Shown: positions 11,065-24,200, numbered from the stretch's first letter. The stretch is DNA of 64,000 nucleotides from Excoecaria cochinchinensis (GCA_947683425.1 CANTUQ010000050.1:12888501-12952500), one strand, 5' to 3'. Notes: generated from the letters alone by a model not told the origin. Program-made: numbers and translations.

Positions 11065-12164
11065 ATATAGTCTTATTACTGGTATTGAAGATTTTGAGAT
11101 GAGCATGAACATATAATAATAAATTCAGCTTGTGAATAAGACATTGAAGCTGTTATTTTGTATGCAAGTTTGCCTGAAATTTGAGTTATTATGGATTGAA
11201 TATGAATCTGGTTATGGGTATGATAAAAGTGAAATGAGGTATAATATGAAATTGGAGCTGATGATTTCAAGGCAAGATTAACTTTATGTTCTAAATTATC
11301 ACTCGATTAATCAAACTACAAACATTGCATTTTCTTATTGATGGCCAAAAATTGTTGCAAATAGGTTGGGATTTTATTGGGTTAAAATTTGGTGGGTTAT
11401 AATATTTTTATATATATATCTTTTTAATTTTTTTCATTAGAAATAAAAAATTATGTATAAACTATAAAAAATTATTTTATATTACATTATATAAAAATGT
11501 TCAAGTGCGGCATGTTAAAAGATTGTTAAAAAAGAGAAAATTTTTTCAATTTTAAATCATGAAGAATAAAATTGAATAAAATTTCTTCATTCTTTTACTA
11601 ATCATTCTATTTGCAAGTAAATGATATTATAAAATTGAATAGTTTGATTTCATTTTCAGTGTTCCCAATGGTATCAGTTGTACAAATGTGAAAACTTCCT
11701 GAAATTAGTTGGAAATATATAAATCTACTAAATTATTGTCTTGAAATGTTTGTTCAAGATTGTCTCGTCCAATTAAATAGGATGATTTAAAAATTCTACT
11801 CAACAATTTCAGAAGGAGAAAAAAAAAGCATTTTTCTTAGTTTTTCAATTTAATTAGACCAAATAAAATATGTGTTTGCTGATATAATATATAAAATGAA
11901 CCCGTAAAATGAGAATTAATCATGTGTTCAAACATACTATGGTGCACATGCATGAGAATCATCGAATCACCTTTTTGTGTAATATCAAATGGTATTCAGG
12001 TGTGTGCACCATGCACGTCTCTACACCAAATCAAGCTTCTCTAAAATCACTTAGAAAGTTGGAAGAAAAAGAAAAAGAACAAGAAAAAGAAGACAACTAC
12101 ACAAAAATTATATATGAAAAAGACAATATATATTCCCCTCGGTATAATCAATCATGATTAGGAC
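11065..12164. other. AT-rich interval, no gene recognised
   Basis: 3' flank of the epimerase exon, with a possible poly(A) signal context (AATAATAAA) near 11115-11124. The open frame at 11909-12157 has no recognisable domain and low-complexity lysine/glutamate content, so it is not called. Confidence 0.5.
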
Positions 12165-12345
12165 AAACTTACAACATTAAACTTATTACACTGAACGCAA
12201 AATAATAAAGGTCACACTTCATAATTTCATATAAAACACAAACCCATGGAGCTCTAAGCTTCCTTAATGCAAGAATAATATTTTCTATAAAATAGTAACA
12301 ATTTCTAACGCTCACCTCAATTATATAGAGAGCACCTAACACTGG
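12165..12345 (-). pseudogene. Duplicated 3' end of an LRR receptor-like protein
   Basis: Residues encoded at about 12327-12247 (EVSVRNCYYFIENIILALRK) match the C-terminus of the RLP at 17998 (EVSLRNCYYFIEDIILALRK). The 3' flank matches as well. Nothing RLP-like precedes it, so this is a truncated tandem copy. Copia-2 lies between the two copies. Confidence 0.75.
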
Positions 12346-12478
12346 ACTTTCACCCACAAATGAATCCAAGCTGATATTAAATCATAATATGATGGAATGG
12401 AGCATTGATCCCAGAAGTTTTGAAAATCCAATCCCTGAAATCACCGAATTACATTGCCTTGAAATTTGGATTCAACAC

Positions 12479-12974
12479 TGTAAATGTGCCTTGAATTTGT
12501 TGGATCTCATCTAGAAGTTGGATTTGTTCAATTCATCTAGATGTTGTTGAATTTTCAACTCATCTAGATGTTGCAATAATTTTTCAAAGGCCACCATTCT
12601 AGATAGTTGAAGAATTCAAAGGCCACCAAATTTTTGTTGAATTTGGTGGCACAATCACATCCCAATTTTGCCTATAAAAAGCCTCACCTTGCCATTTGTT
12701 TTTGCATCAAGAAATTGTTAGTGTTAAGAGAGTTAATGCTCCAATTAATTAAGAGAGCATTTTGTGAGATTATTGGGTGTAATTGGGTTTTGGGTTGAGA
12801 GTTACTCTACTTGTAATATTGTTTGTCCCATAGTGAATTTATTGCTCCCCTTCTCCCGTGGACGTAGGCACATTGCCGAATCACGTAAATTTTGTGTGTA
12901 TTATTTTATTATTTTGGCTATTTCTTCATAGTTGCCATAAAATTCACTGTCTAAATAGCCCTTCGATCCTAACA
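12479..12974 (+). repeat. Copia-2 left LTR
   Basis: 496 bp with TG...CA ends. A TATAAAA box at 12673-12679 is a credible promoter. The CATCTAGATGTTG motif occurs twice in U3. Confidence 0.96.
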
Positions 12975-13200
12975 AATTGGTATTAGAGCCGAGGTTCTTT
13001 CTGAGTATGCTCTGTGATTGCAGTATAAACTGATTTTTCATATCAGAAAAGATTTTTCCTTGGATACTGTTCATTTATAAGGTTACTATTCATTTATACG
13101 GTACTGTTCACATATACGGTTATTATTCACGTGTACGGTTACTATTCATGTGGAATAGTGGGAGCTATTTTTTGATCAAAAGAAGTTCGTGACGGAAGCA

Positions 13201-16200
13201 ATGGCAACTACAAGATTTGATATTGAGAAATTTGATCGTAACATAAATTTCTCTTTGTGGAAGATTAAGATGCGTGCCATCTTAATTCAGAATGGGCTTG
13301 AGAAAGCTTTATTGGGGAAGAATAGAATGCCAGAGTCAATGACTGAAGAAAAGAAGGAGGAGATCATCAACAAGGCAGTTTCCACGATTCAGCTGTGTTT
13401 GTCTAATGAAGTTCTTCAGGAGGTCATCAATGAAGATACAGCAGCTGGCTTATGGGCGAAGCTAGAGTCCTTGTATATGTCCAAAACCCTGACCGACAAG
13501 CTGTACCACATGACGCGGTTCTACACATTTCAAATGCAGGAAGGTACTTCTATTAAAACCTATCTTGAAGAATATACATCAATTTTAGTAAGTCTAGAAA
13601 ATGTGGGTGCTAAAGTTGATGATGAAAATGTTGCTTTGAAATTGTTGTGTTCATTACCACCGTCACATAAAAGTTTTAGGAACACAATGCTTTATGGAAA
13701 AGATAGTGTGTCTTTGGTGGAGGTTAAGACAGCTTTACTCTCTAAAATTATAATTGATAAAGGAATTATCGGTACTAAAGAGGATAATGTAGCAGAAGGC
13801 CTTGTTGTTAGAGGAAGGTCTAAAAATAAGAGTTATGGCAGTAGTAGGTCTAGGTCAAAATCTAGACATAAGAATTTGATATGTAACTATTGTCATAAAA
13901 AGAGGCACATTAAAGCTGATTGTTATAAGTTGAAAAACAAACAGTCAAATGAAGAAAGAAGGGAAAATTTCGCCGAATCTAGTATTGCCGAAAATGAGTC
14001 CACATCTGATATTCTTTTAGTCACTAACAATGAAAGATGCAGATTCAAGGATGACTGGATTATGGATTCAGGTTGCTCTTATCACATATGTCCCAATAGG
14101 TACTGGTTCTCCACATATGAATCTTTTGCAGGTGGAGTTGTTTTGATGGGCAACGATGCAGCTTGCAAAGTTATTGGCAAGGGCACAATCCGAATCAAGA
14201 TACATGATGGCATGGTACGAACTTTGACAGACGTGCGTCATGCTCCTGACTTGAAGAAAAATCTCATCTCTTTAGGCACTCTTGATGCTAATGGGTGCAA
14301 ATACACAAGTGAAGGTGGAGTCATGAAAGTTAGCAAAAGTGCTCTGGTAGTGATGAAGGCTCAACTACTTGGAAGACTTTATATCCTACAAGGAACCACT
14401 GTTACAGGAGCTGCTGCTGCAATTACTACTCAAATGTCTGAAACCGACATCACCAAATTATGGCAAATGAGGTTAGGCCATATGAGAGAGAAAGGCTTAA
14501 CCCTGTTAAGCAATAAGGGTTTTTTATGTGGACAAAATACTGGCAAGCTTAATTTTTGGGAGCATTGTGTTATTGGAAAGCAAAAACGTGTCAGTTTCAG
14601 CACAGGTACCCACATAACTAAAGGTACTTTGGATTACATTCATTCTTATCTTTGGGGGCCATCACAAGTTCCATCAAAAGGTGGTGCCAGATACATGCTT
14701 GTCTTCATCGATGACTTCTCGATGAAGGTTTGGGTTTACTTTCTTAAACACAAGGATCAGGTGTTTTCCACATTCAAGCAATGGAAAACCATGATTGAGA
14801 AGCAGACAGGAAGGCAAATAACAAGGCTGAGAACAGATAATGGCTTGGAGTTTTGTGCTAGTGAGTTCAATGACTTCTGTAAAAATGAAGGCATTGTGAG
14901 GCATCACACAGTTCGAATGACACCCCAACAAAATGGAGTTGCTGAACGTATGAACAAAACCCTCATTGAGAAAGCAAGGTGTATGCTTTCAAATGCTGGA
15001 TTACCAAAGAGTTTCTGGGCAGAAGTTGTTTCAACAGCTTGCTATTTAGTTAATCGTTCTCCATCAGTTCCAATTGGTTTCAAGACTCCAGAGGAAGCTT
15101 GGTCTGGCAAACCTGCAGATTATTCAAATTTGAGAATCTTTGGCTGCACAGCATACATGCACGTCAATGATGGCAAGTTAGCACCAAGGGCGAAGAAGTG
15201 TATTTTCTTAGGATATCCATCAGGGGTGAAAGGATATAAACTTTGGTGTCCCAAATCATCCAAAGTTATAATCAGCAGAGATGTCACATTTGATGAAGGT
15301 TCTATGCTTCACTCAAAAAATGAAGTATTGGTACCTTGCAGTTCTGATAAGCAGGAGAAGGCCAGTCAGAGACAGGAGATGAATGTTGAAGACTATCCTG
15401 CTCAGCAAGATTCTACTTCACAGTCAGATTCACAACCATCCAGCTCTCAGCAAGGTGATTTAGAGCCTAACTCAGTTGAACAGGAGCAACCATACTCTAT
15501 TGCAAAAGATAGAAAAATGAGAGAAATAAAGAAGCCAATAAAATATACCGATTATGCAGATTTGGTGACTTATGCTTTGTCAGCAGTTGAGGAGATCAAC
15601 AATGTTGAGAAGCCATCCACATATTCAGAAGCCATTTCAGGAGCCAACTCAGATAGATAGTTGATAGCTATGGAAGAAGAAATGGAGTCCTTATATAAGA
15701 ATGGTATTTGGGAGCTCGTTAAACTACTAAAGGGAAAGAAGATTATCGACTGCAAATGGATCTTTAAGAAAAAGGAAGGCATCACAGGCGTTGAAGAAAC
15801 AAGATACAAAGCTCGCTTAGTTGCAAAGGGGTTCAAACAAGTACAAGGTGTGGATTTCAATGATGTCTTTTCACCTGTTGTGAAATATTATTCCATTCGC
15901 ATGTTGCTTGCTATGGTGGCTAAGTATGACATAGAGTTGGAGCAGTTAGATGTAAAAACTATTTTTCTACATGGTGATCTTGAAGAGCAAATCTACATGC
16001 AACAACCAGAAGGTTTCAGGGTTGAAGGTAAGGAGGACCATGTTTGTTTGCTGAAGAAATCTCTATACGGCCTTAAGCAGTCACCCAGGCAGTGGTATAA
16101 GAGGTTTGACTCCTTCATGACTAGCAATAATTTTTCAAGGAGTAATTATGATAATTGTGTTTACTTCAGAAGGTTAGTTGATGGATCATTCATATATTTA

Positions 16201-17169
16201 TTGTTATATATTGATGATATGTTGATTGCTGCAAAGAATACTTCTGAAGTTGAGAAGCTGAAAGTCTTATTGAGTAAAGATTTTGAGATGAAAGATCTTG
16301 GAGCAGCAAAAAAGATTCTTGGAATGGAGATTCAGAGGGACAGGAAAGCAGGGAAGTTGTTCCTCACTCAAAAGAAATATGTTGAGAAAGTTCTGGAGCG
16401 TTTCGGCATGAAAGATGCAAAGCAAGTGAGTACTCCATTAGCTGCTCATTTCAAGCTTTTAGCTGTGCAGTCACCACAAACAGAGGAAGAGCAAAAATAC
16501 ATGGATCATGTTCCATACTCCAGTGCAGTAGGCAGTCTTATGTATGCCATGGTATGTACTCGACCTGATATTTCTCATGCAGTTAGTGTTGTGAGCAGAT
16601 TCATGGCAAATCCTGGTAAAGTTCACTGGCAAGCAGTAAAATGGATTTTGAGATACTTAAAAGGCTCAGTTGACACCTGTTTAAAGTTCAGTTGTGGTGA
16701 TAGTAGTTTGGTTGGTTATGTCGATTCAGACTATGCAGGAGATCTTGATAAAAGGAGATCGTTGACAGGCTACGTGTTTACTTTTGGTAATAGTGCTATC
16801 AGTTGGAAATCTACGTTACAACCTACAGTTGCATTGTCTACAACAGAAGCTGAATACATGGCAGTGACTGAAGCTATCAAAGAGGCTATTTGGTTAAGGG
16901 GCTTATACAATGAGCTCAATTCAGATCATCAAGTGACAATTGTCTTTTGCGATAGTCAAAGTGCTATACATCTGACCAAAGACCAGATGTTTCATGGAAA
17001 AACAAAGCACATTGACATCAGGTACCATTTTGTTCGAAATATTATCGCACAAGGAAATGTTATGGTTAAAAAGATTGGTACCGCAGACAATCCAGCAGAC
17101 ATGTTGACGAAGTCTCTTCCTACTAACAAGTTCAAGCATTGCTTGGACTTGATTGGTGTATTTACGTAG
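13201..17169 (+). pseudogene. Copia-2 Gag-Pol polyprotein with a single in-frame TAG
   Basis: The ATG at 13201 (MATTRFDIEKF) starts a frame of about 1320 codons, open except for TAG at 15658-15660. Gag has KLESLYMSKTL and a knuckle CNYCHKKRHIKADC, in which arginine replaces the usual glycine. Protease has WIMDSGCSYH. Integrase carries FIDDFSMKVW, RTDNGLEF and GVAERMNKTL. RT has QLDVKTIF and YIDDM. RNase H has YVDSDYAGD and ALSTTEAEY. The stop lies between integrase and RT, where relatives have tryptophan (W..AMEEEM), consistent with TGG to TAG. As written it would give a Gag-PR-IN product and lose RT. A sequencing error or rare readthrough cannot be excluded. Confidence 0.93.
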
Positions 17170-17235
17170 CACTTAAAGTCATTTGGAGAAGGTGGAGCTA
17201 AGTTTGCTATTGAAATTCAAGTCAAGGTGGAGATT

Positions 17236-17731
17236 TGTAAATGTGCCTTGAATTTGTTGGATCTCATCTAGAAGTTGGATTTGTTCAATTCATCTAGATG
17301 TTGTTGAATTTTCAACTCATCTAGATGTTACAATAATTTTTCAAAGGCCACCATTCTAGATAGTTGAAGAATTCAAAGGCCACCAAATTTTTGTTGAATT
17401 TGGTGGCACAATCACATCCCAATTTTGCCTATAAAAAGCCTCACCTTGCCATTTGTTTTTGCATCAAGAAATTGTTAGTGTTAAGAGAGTTAATGCTCCA
17501 ATTAATTAAGAGAGCATTTTGTGAGATTATTGGGTGTAATTGGGTTTTGGGTTGAGAGTTACTCTACTTGTAATATTATTTGTCCCATAGTGAATTTATT
17601 GCTCCCCTTCTCCCATGGACGTAGGCACATTGCCGAATCACGTAAATTTTGTGTGTATTATTTTATTATTTTGGCTATTTCTTCATAGTTGCCATAAAAT
17701 TCACTGTCTAAATAGCCCTTTGATCCTAACA
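17236..17731 (+). repeat. Copia-2 right LTR
   Basis: 496 bp, near identical to the left LTR, followed by the AACAC target copy. Confidence 0.96.
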
Positions 17732-17997
17732 AACACAATTCAAGGATTGTTAATATAAAGTTAATTTGTTTCTTTTGCTTAATTGCTTTTATTCCAACAC
17801 CAGTTATGATTGTTAGCCTTTGATTTTATTTCTGAATATTGTAGCTTTAAAGTTCATGGATATAGATATTGTGGCCATTACATAAAACAATATACCCAAT
17901 CAATTAAGAATGGGAAAACATTACAATATTAAACTGATTACATATAACACAAAATACGCAAATCTCACACTCCATATAACTTCAAATAAACAGAGAC
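17732..17997 (-). other. RLP 3' flank/3' UTR region
   Basis: Sequence just 3' of the RLP stop. Its inner part (about 17900-17997) resembles 12155-12246, the same flank in the duplicated RLP 3' end. Confidence 0.55.
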
Positions 17998-20452
17998 CTA
18001 CGAAGCTCTAAGTTTCCTCAATGCAAGAATAATATCTTCTATAAAATAGTAGCAATTTCTAAGGCTCACTTCTATAAAATAAAACCATGCTCTCCTCCAG
18101 CACGGATTTATGTACAAAACTGCAGCTATGCTCAACAACATTATAACATATGAAGTCAAAAAACTCGCATAAAAATCATTCATGTCTATGAACCCACTTT
18201 CCTTTTCTTCTTCAATTGAATCTGTTGGAGAATCTTCTTCTTGGCAGCTTACCAATAATGGAAGTCCACAAAGCAAAGGGTTTCCTTCATAACTACTCTT
18301 ATTAAAGGTTGCAAACTGTCTAATCATCTCAGGTATCTTGCCAGATAAATTATTATGTGCAACACTGAAGTCGGATACAAATGTTAGTTGAGTAAGCTGA
18401 GAAGGGATTTTTCCATTCAGGTTATTGTAAGAAAGATCCAAACTCTCAATTTGCGACAAGTTTGCAAATGATTGTGGGATTGGCCCTGTCAAGCTATTGT
18501 GTGACAAGTTTAAGGCCTTGATAATGCTAAGGTTTCCAATTTCATCAGGAATTAAACCTGTGAATTTATTGCATGAGAGATCTATACCTGAGATCAACAT
18601 GAGAATGCTTCCTCGGAACTCATATGTGATACTCTTTGTTGTGAACTTCAAAGGTCGCTGCATGTGAGGCACAGGACCAGAACGATAAGTACGATCATAT
18701 ACAACTTTCGATTGCATATACTTGCTACTAAATCTTAAGCAAGACAAAACATCACCCGACAGATTATTATTGGAAAGATCAACCAAGCTTAATTGGCCTA
18801 AATTGCACAATTCATTTGGCAATGCACCTTGAAGTTGGTTGTAACTCAAAAGGATATAACTCAAATTTGTCAACTTGCCAATCCATTTTGGAATAGTTCC
18901 CGTCAAATGGTTATGGCTGAGATCCAATATCATCAATTTAGAGCAATTGTAAAATGTATTATGTAATGATCCTTGTAGTTGATTATTCGACAAATAAACT
19001 TCTCTGATAGCATAAGGGCAAAAGTGAGACGGGAGGTTTTTAGAGAAAGTATTGTTTGAAAGATCCAACACTTGAAGATGAGACATATTGGCTATCCATC
19101 CAGGAATATTGCCAGAGAGATGGTTATTACTGACATCCAAAATTGATAGATTTGTACAGTTAAGCAAGCTATTTGGGATATTTTTCGTGAATTTATTGCC
19201 CTCTAATCGTAAATATGTTAATTTGTTCAAATTAGCCTATTTAGGTAATATTTGTCCATCAAAATCATTGTGTGAAAGAATCAATTGATTCAATGAGGAC
19301 CATCCAATGTATAAATCTTCAGGTATTTTACCAGAGAGCCTATTATTAGATAAGTCTAGAGAACCTAAATCACTCATTTTGCCAAGTGATGAAGGAAGGC
19401 TGCCCATGAAACCATTTTTTGACAAGTTTAAACCTTGTAAGGTTGGCAAAACTTGTCCAATATTTGTTGGTATAGTACCGCTGAATTTATTAGCAGAGAT
19501 GTCCAAGTCATCTAATACGTACTTGGCAGAATCATTTGGCAACTGGAAAGACCCTGAAAGAGAAGTATTGGCTAAGTAAAGAGTTGAAAGTTTTGTGTTA
19601 TTCACTAACAACCAATATGGAAACTCTCCTTTTAGCTTAATATTTGAAAGATCAACTTCTTGTAAATCATGTTGATGGTATAGGAATTTGGGAAATGCTC
19701 CCCCATTGCTAGGACTAGACAAGTATAGTGTCTGTAATTGAAACTTTGGGCTCAAATTATGCTCATCTATCTCCTTATCATTATATATTTGGCTATTATT
19801 TTCAGTATTCAAATACTTGAGCTTTGAATGATTGAAAAATGGCTCTAAAGAGTTTGGGACTTGGAATTGATTGCTTGAAAATCTCAAATCTTGTAAAGAT
19901 GTAAGACTCCTGAGTGGAGATATTCTTCCACTAAAGTGATTCCTAGAGAGATCCAAATTTTTAAGAGATGTTAAATTTGCAATGCACCAAGGCAAAGTTC
20001 CACTGAGTTCATTATCGCTTATATCTAGCTCTTCCAGATGCCTCAAATTGCACAAACCTGAAAATTATTTATTTGTAAAATATTTAGCTATAATCTTTTT
20101 TAAAAACTCCATATCATAAAAAAATTGATGAAAATCGAATAAAAATGTCAACTGAAAGAAATTATGCAGAAAAGGATTCAAAACTGTAAAAGAAAGAAAG
20201 AAAAGAATAACATTTTATTAAAAATCAATCAAATATTAGCACCGTTTATATAGTTTTTCATAAATTCTATAGTGAGTCTATATGTTTTGAAAAGAAAGTT
20301 ACCTTCAGTGGCAGGTATGGTGCCTTTAAGTCCAGAATTTCTCAATGTTAAAGACTTAAGAGATATCATCCTTCCAATATCTTTTAGGAAGCTACCATCG
20401 GCAGTGCATAAAGACATGTTAAGATATTTCAAATTTGTTAAATTTGATAATC
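17998..20452 (-). pseudogene. LRR receptor-like protein (RLP), 5'-truncated, one in-frame stop
   Basis: Two exons are visible. One is 20452-20303 (NLTNLKYLNMSLCTADGSF), with a TGTAG acceptor and GTAACT donor. The other is 20057-17998, with a CAG acceptor. The large exon encodes about two dozen extracellular LRRs. It also has the island region seen in RLPs (KFTTKSITYEFRGSIL), terminal repeats ending LDLSYNNLNGKIP, a juxtamembrane acidic stretch (DSIEEEKE), a single membrane helix (SFLTSYVIMLLSIAAVLYI) and a short basic tail. There is no kinase domain, so it is an RLP and not a receptor kinase. The exon/intron layout resembles the Arabidopsis RLP13/14/15-type group (from memory). A TAG interrupts the frame at about 19234-19236 (LPK-stop-ANLNKLTY). 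The expected cap and signal-peptide exons are missing upstream, where the MULE begins. Confidence 0.88.
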
Positions 20453-20707
20453 CTACAAGGGAAAGAAAACCAATTATCGAAAATCAAAATATAGAATAAT
20501 AATTAATTAAGTATTATTAAAACAATAAAAGTCATGGTTTAATAAGAAAAAAATTAAATAGGGATATAATAGAAAATTGACATGTTAACTATAATGTAAA
20601 AAACAAAAGCAAGTGAATTATATATATCTTGTAAATTATTGCAAATTAATTATCAAATAAGACTATTAATTAATAAATTTTATTATAGTTTGGGTACATA
20701 AATCTTA
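20453..20707 (-). other. RLP intron remnant up to the MULE edge
   Basis: AT-rich, with no LRR-coding exon in any frame. It ends where the MULE inverted repeat begins. Confidence 0.6.
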
Positions 20708-20822
20708 GGGTAAACCCATAACCAGCCCCCTATACTTGCAGTCAAATTTCATTTGAGCACCTATACTATAATAATGACCAAATAAGCACTCTTTCTTAAA
20801 GTTTTCTCAACAAATAAACACA
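20708..20822 (+). repeat. MULE left terminal inverted repeat
   Basis: Starts GGGTAAACCCATAACCAG and ends AAATAAACACA. It is the reverse complement of the right end. Confidence 0.93.
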
Positions 20823-21285
20823 GATTAGCAGATGATGGAAATATGAAAATCGCGTGAGACACACACGCGGTGACGTGTATCACCTTACCAGTTAAAATGG
20901 AACACGTGGCATTATGAATATGAAGCATAAATGGGAAAAACGGAAATGAGAAACTGTTTTGGGTTTGAAATCAATCTCCTAAGGAGAAGAACGGTAAATC
21001 GAGCAATTGCTGTTGAATTCTGAGTGTTAATCCTCAATGCAAAGTGAGGAGAGAGTTCGGTGGACTATATACGAAGCATAGTAAGAGAGGAAGCGGGAAG
21101 TAAAAGCTGCGATTGCAAGAGAAGTGAAATCGAGAAAGCAGAGGTAAGTTTCGTAATACTGTGAAAATGGTTTTTTTGATATTTAGTTCTTAAATTAAGG
21201 GCTTATGTTATGAGTATTGGAATGCAGTGATTTAATTATTTTCAGTAACAGTTATGAGTTTTGGAATGCAGTGATTTTATTTGCA

Positions 21286-24200
21286 ATGTCGACAGTTTGG
21301 GTGAAAGTGAGATTTCACCATGAGGGAACCTTCATTAGAAACAGGGTAGGAAACGAGAAATACAAGGGTGAAGCCACGGTTGAAGACTGGTACATAGAGA
21401 AGGATAAGCTATCGCTTGTGGAGTTAGGCGAACATGCGAAGTTGTTAGGCTACACAGAAGTTGTAGGTTTCTGTTTTTTAGATAAGAGAAGAGAGAAATT
21501 TAAAATGTTCGGTAATGACCAAGTGTTATTGGGGTTAGTAAAGGACTTCAATAACGGGGATATTTTGGATGTATACATAACGCATAGTGTGAGTCAACCC
21601 ATAATGGTGGAAAATTTGTTATCCTATGTGGAAGAGAGTGGGGCAAAAGAGGTAGAGGGGAAAAATGTAAATGCAAGTGGTCCTTCTAGGGCAACCACAA
21701 ACGAGGATGATATTGTAAATGCTTCTGGTGTTGATAAGGAAACCAGTGCAGAGGGTGTGGGTATAAATAGTGAAGAGAGAGAGGATGAAGCAGGGGAGTG
21801 TAGGGAAGATAAAGAGGATGAAGCAGGGGAGTGTAGGGAAGAGAGAGAGGATGAAGCAGGGCAGAGTAGTGATGAAGCATCTTCAAGTGATAAAGAAGAC
21901 TTAAGTGCAGAGAGTAGCAGTGGTGGAGAGTATAATACTGATGAAGTTGGAAGTGATGAGGATGAAGAACTAAGAAATTTTAGGGAAGCTGCAAGAGAGG
22001 AGAAAAAAGATAAGAAGAAGAGAAATGAGTGCACTTACACTCAAGAGATTCCATTAGGGGAAGCCGGATTTGATAGGGGTTTTGAAGGAACAGGTGTCAA
22101 CAGAGCAGAAAAATATAAAGGTAGACTGGGTGGTGATGAGGACTATGTTGACAGTTCTGATGCGTGGAGTGATGATAGCGAAGATGAGATAGAGTGCAGG
22201 TCTGGAGCAGGATTGAATGTCCAAAGCAAAAAGAAGAGCAACAAGTTGTTTTTTGATCCAAAATGCAGCACCACGACATTTCAACTTGGAATGATATTCG
22301 AAAATGCTATTCAATTCAGAGAGGCAGTTGCTGATTATGCAGTAGAGAATGGAGTTTCTGTAAAACTTAGGTCTAATGAAAGGCATAGAGTGAGGGTTAA
22401 ATGTAAAGCAACTAACTGTAAGTGGGAGATATTTGCTAGTCTGGAGGGAGATTCTGGTGATTTCAAGGTGAAGACATATAATCCAGAACACCAATGCGTG
22501 AAGAAGAACAAAAATAAATTGTGTAATGCTGCTTTTATAGCTAGGAAATTTGAGGATATGATACTTTCTCAGCCAGATATTAAGATCTGGAAGATAAAAG
22601 ATCTGGTGAGGGAAAAGTGGGGGTTGTATGTGGGTCGGTCTCTCTGTTCAAGGGCAAAGGCAGCAGTTATTAATAGGTTCATGGGTGATTGGAAAGAAGA
22701 ATTTGTAAGGCTTGGTGACTATGCTGATCAGATAAGGATGACAAATCCTGGGTCCTCTTGCTGGATTCGAACAGATACTGAGACACATCCAGGAAAGAAC
22801 ATGTTTGTATATTTCTACGTGTGTTTTGATGCATTGAAAAGGGGGTGGCTTGATGGATGTAGAAGAGTGATAGGTCTTGATGGATGCTTCTTAAAAGGGA
22901 TTTGCAAATGACAGTTATTGGTTGCCTGTGGGAAGAATGGAAATCAACAAATGTTCCCTATAGCTTGGGCAGTGGTTCACACAGAGACAAAGCACTCATG
23001 GAGTTGGTTTCTCCAGTATCTCATTGATGATCTGCAGGTGGGGAATGGAAATGGACTTACTATAATGTCTGACATGCAAAAGGTAAATGCATTTAATTTG
23101 TTGAAATGTCAACCGTATAATTAAAATGTTCAAATTATAATGTGCTTTTCATTTTAAATGGGCAGGGATTAGTGCCATGTATACAAGAATTGTTACCAGA
23201 GGCTGAGCACAGAATGTGTACTAGACATGTATGGGCTAACTGGAAACAGAAATGGAAAGGTGAAGAGAGGAGAAGACAATTTTGGAGGTGTGCTAAATCA
23301 ACTTTTCTGGTGAGATTTAAAGATGAATTAGATGCTTTAAATAAGCTAGGTGAAGGGATATGTGAGGATCTACTAGGTTACCCGAAAGAAACTTGGTGTA
23401 GAGCTTTCTTTAGAAAGGATGTTAAGTGTGACAATGTAGACAACAACATGTGTGAATCATTCAACAATTGGATACTAGTACCTAGACATAAGTCAATCAT
23501 TTCTATGCTTGAGGAGATTAGGCACAAGATAATGAATAGGCATATACAAGTGAGGAGCTTTGTCAATACTTGGATATCTGACATCTCACCAATATCTAGG
23601 AAAATTTTAGATGATAATGCCAACTTAGCAAGGAAATGTCAAGTAACCTGGAATGGGGATAAGGGTTTTGAAGTGGTTGATGGCCCCTACTGCCATATAG
23701 TGGATTTAAATGCCCAAACGTGTACATGTAACAGTTGGGAATTGAAAGGAATCCCATGTTCACATGCAGTTTGTGCAATGTACCACTTACAACTTGATCC
23801 AGAACAGCATGTACACAAATGGTATCACAAGGATACTTTCTTAAAGGCATACCAGTATGTTATCCAACCAATTTCCAACATGAAGATGTGGGAACCAACC
23901 AATAACCCTCAAATTGAGCCACCTGAAGTAAAGGCAATGCCAGGTAGGCCCAAAAAGAGTAGGAAAAAAGATAAGGATGAGGTTGGCTCCCAAACACATG
24001 GAAGGTTGTCTCGAAGGGGAACTACAATGCATTGCTCCAAATGCAAGAGGGGTGGTCATAACAAATCAAGTTGCCAGCAGCATGTAAGTTTCTTAATCAT
24101 AATTCCTATCTTCATATCTGGATAATTCATAATTTCTTAAATCTATTTTTTGTAGAATGTCAATATGGACAGGGGAGAGAGTTCTGCTACAGCAGCTGAA

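Larger units (their letters stand above)
12479..17731 (+). mobile_element. Copia-2, full-length Ty1/copia (Tnt1/Tork-like)
   Basis: A 5253-bp element with 496-bp LTRs (12479-12974 and 17236-17731) and target duplication AACAC (12474-12478 and 17732-17736). The primer site is TGGTATTAGAGCC (12978-12990), a one-base variant of the usual tRNA-Met complement. The polypurine stretch AAGGTGGAGATT ends at 17235. I see four LTR differences by eye, all transitions (about 0.8 percent). The polyprotein is complete apart from one amber codon. Confidence 0.97.

Noticed and set aside
11909..12157. Plus-strand frame of 82 codons
   Set aside because: No recognisable domain; the end is low-complexity Lys/Glu, and no splice or homology support was seen.
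15640..15680. Programmed readthrough at the Copia-2 TAG
   Set aside because: The 3' context (TTGATAGC) does not match the known CARYYA readthrough context, and copia relatives use one uninterrupted frame; mutation or error is simpler.
20698..20707. ATAAATCTTA as a MULE target duplication
   Set aside because: The right flank ATCAAAATTT agrees at only about six of ten positions, which is not credible beside unmutated TIRs.
21624..22034. Long Ser-rich minus-strand frames
   Set aside because: They are the antisense of the repetitive acidic linker of the MULE transposase; GAA/GAT-rich coding gives open Ser/Leu frames on the other strand.
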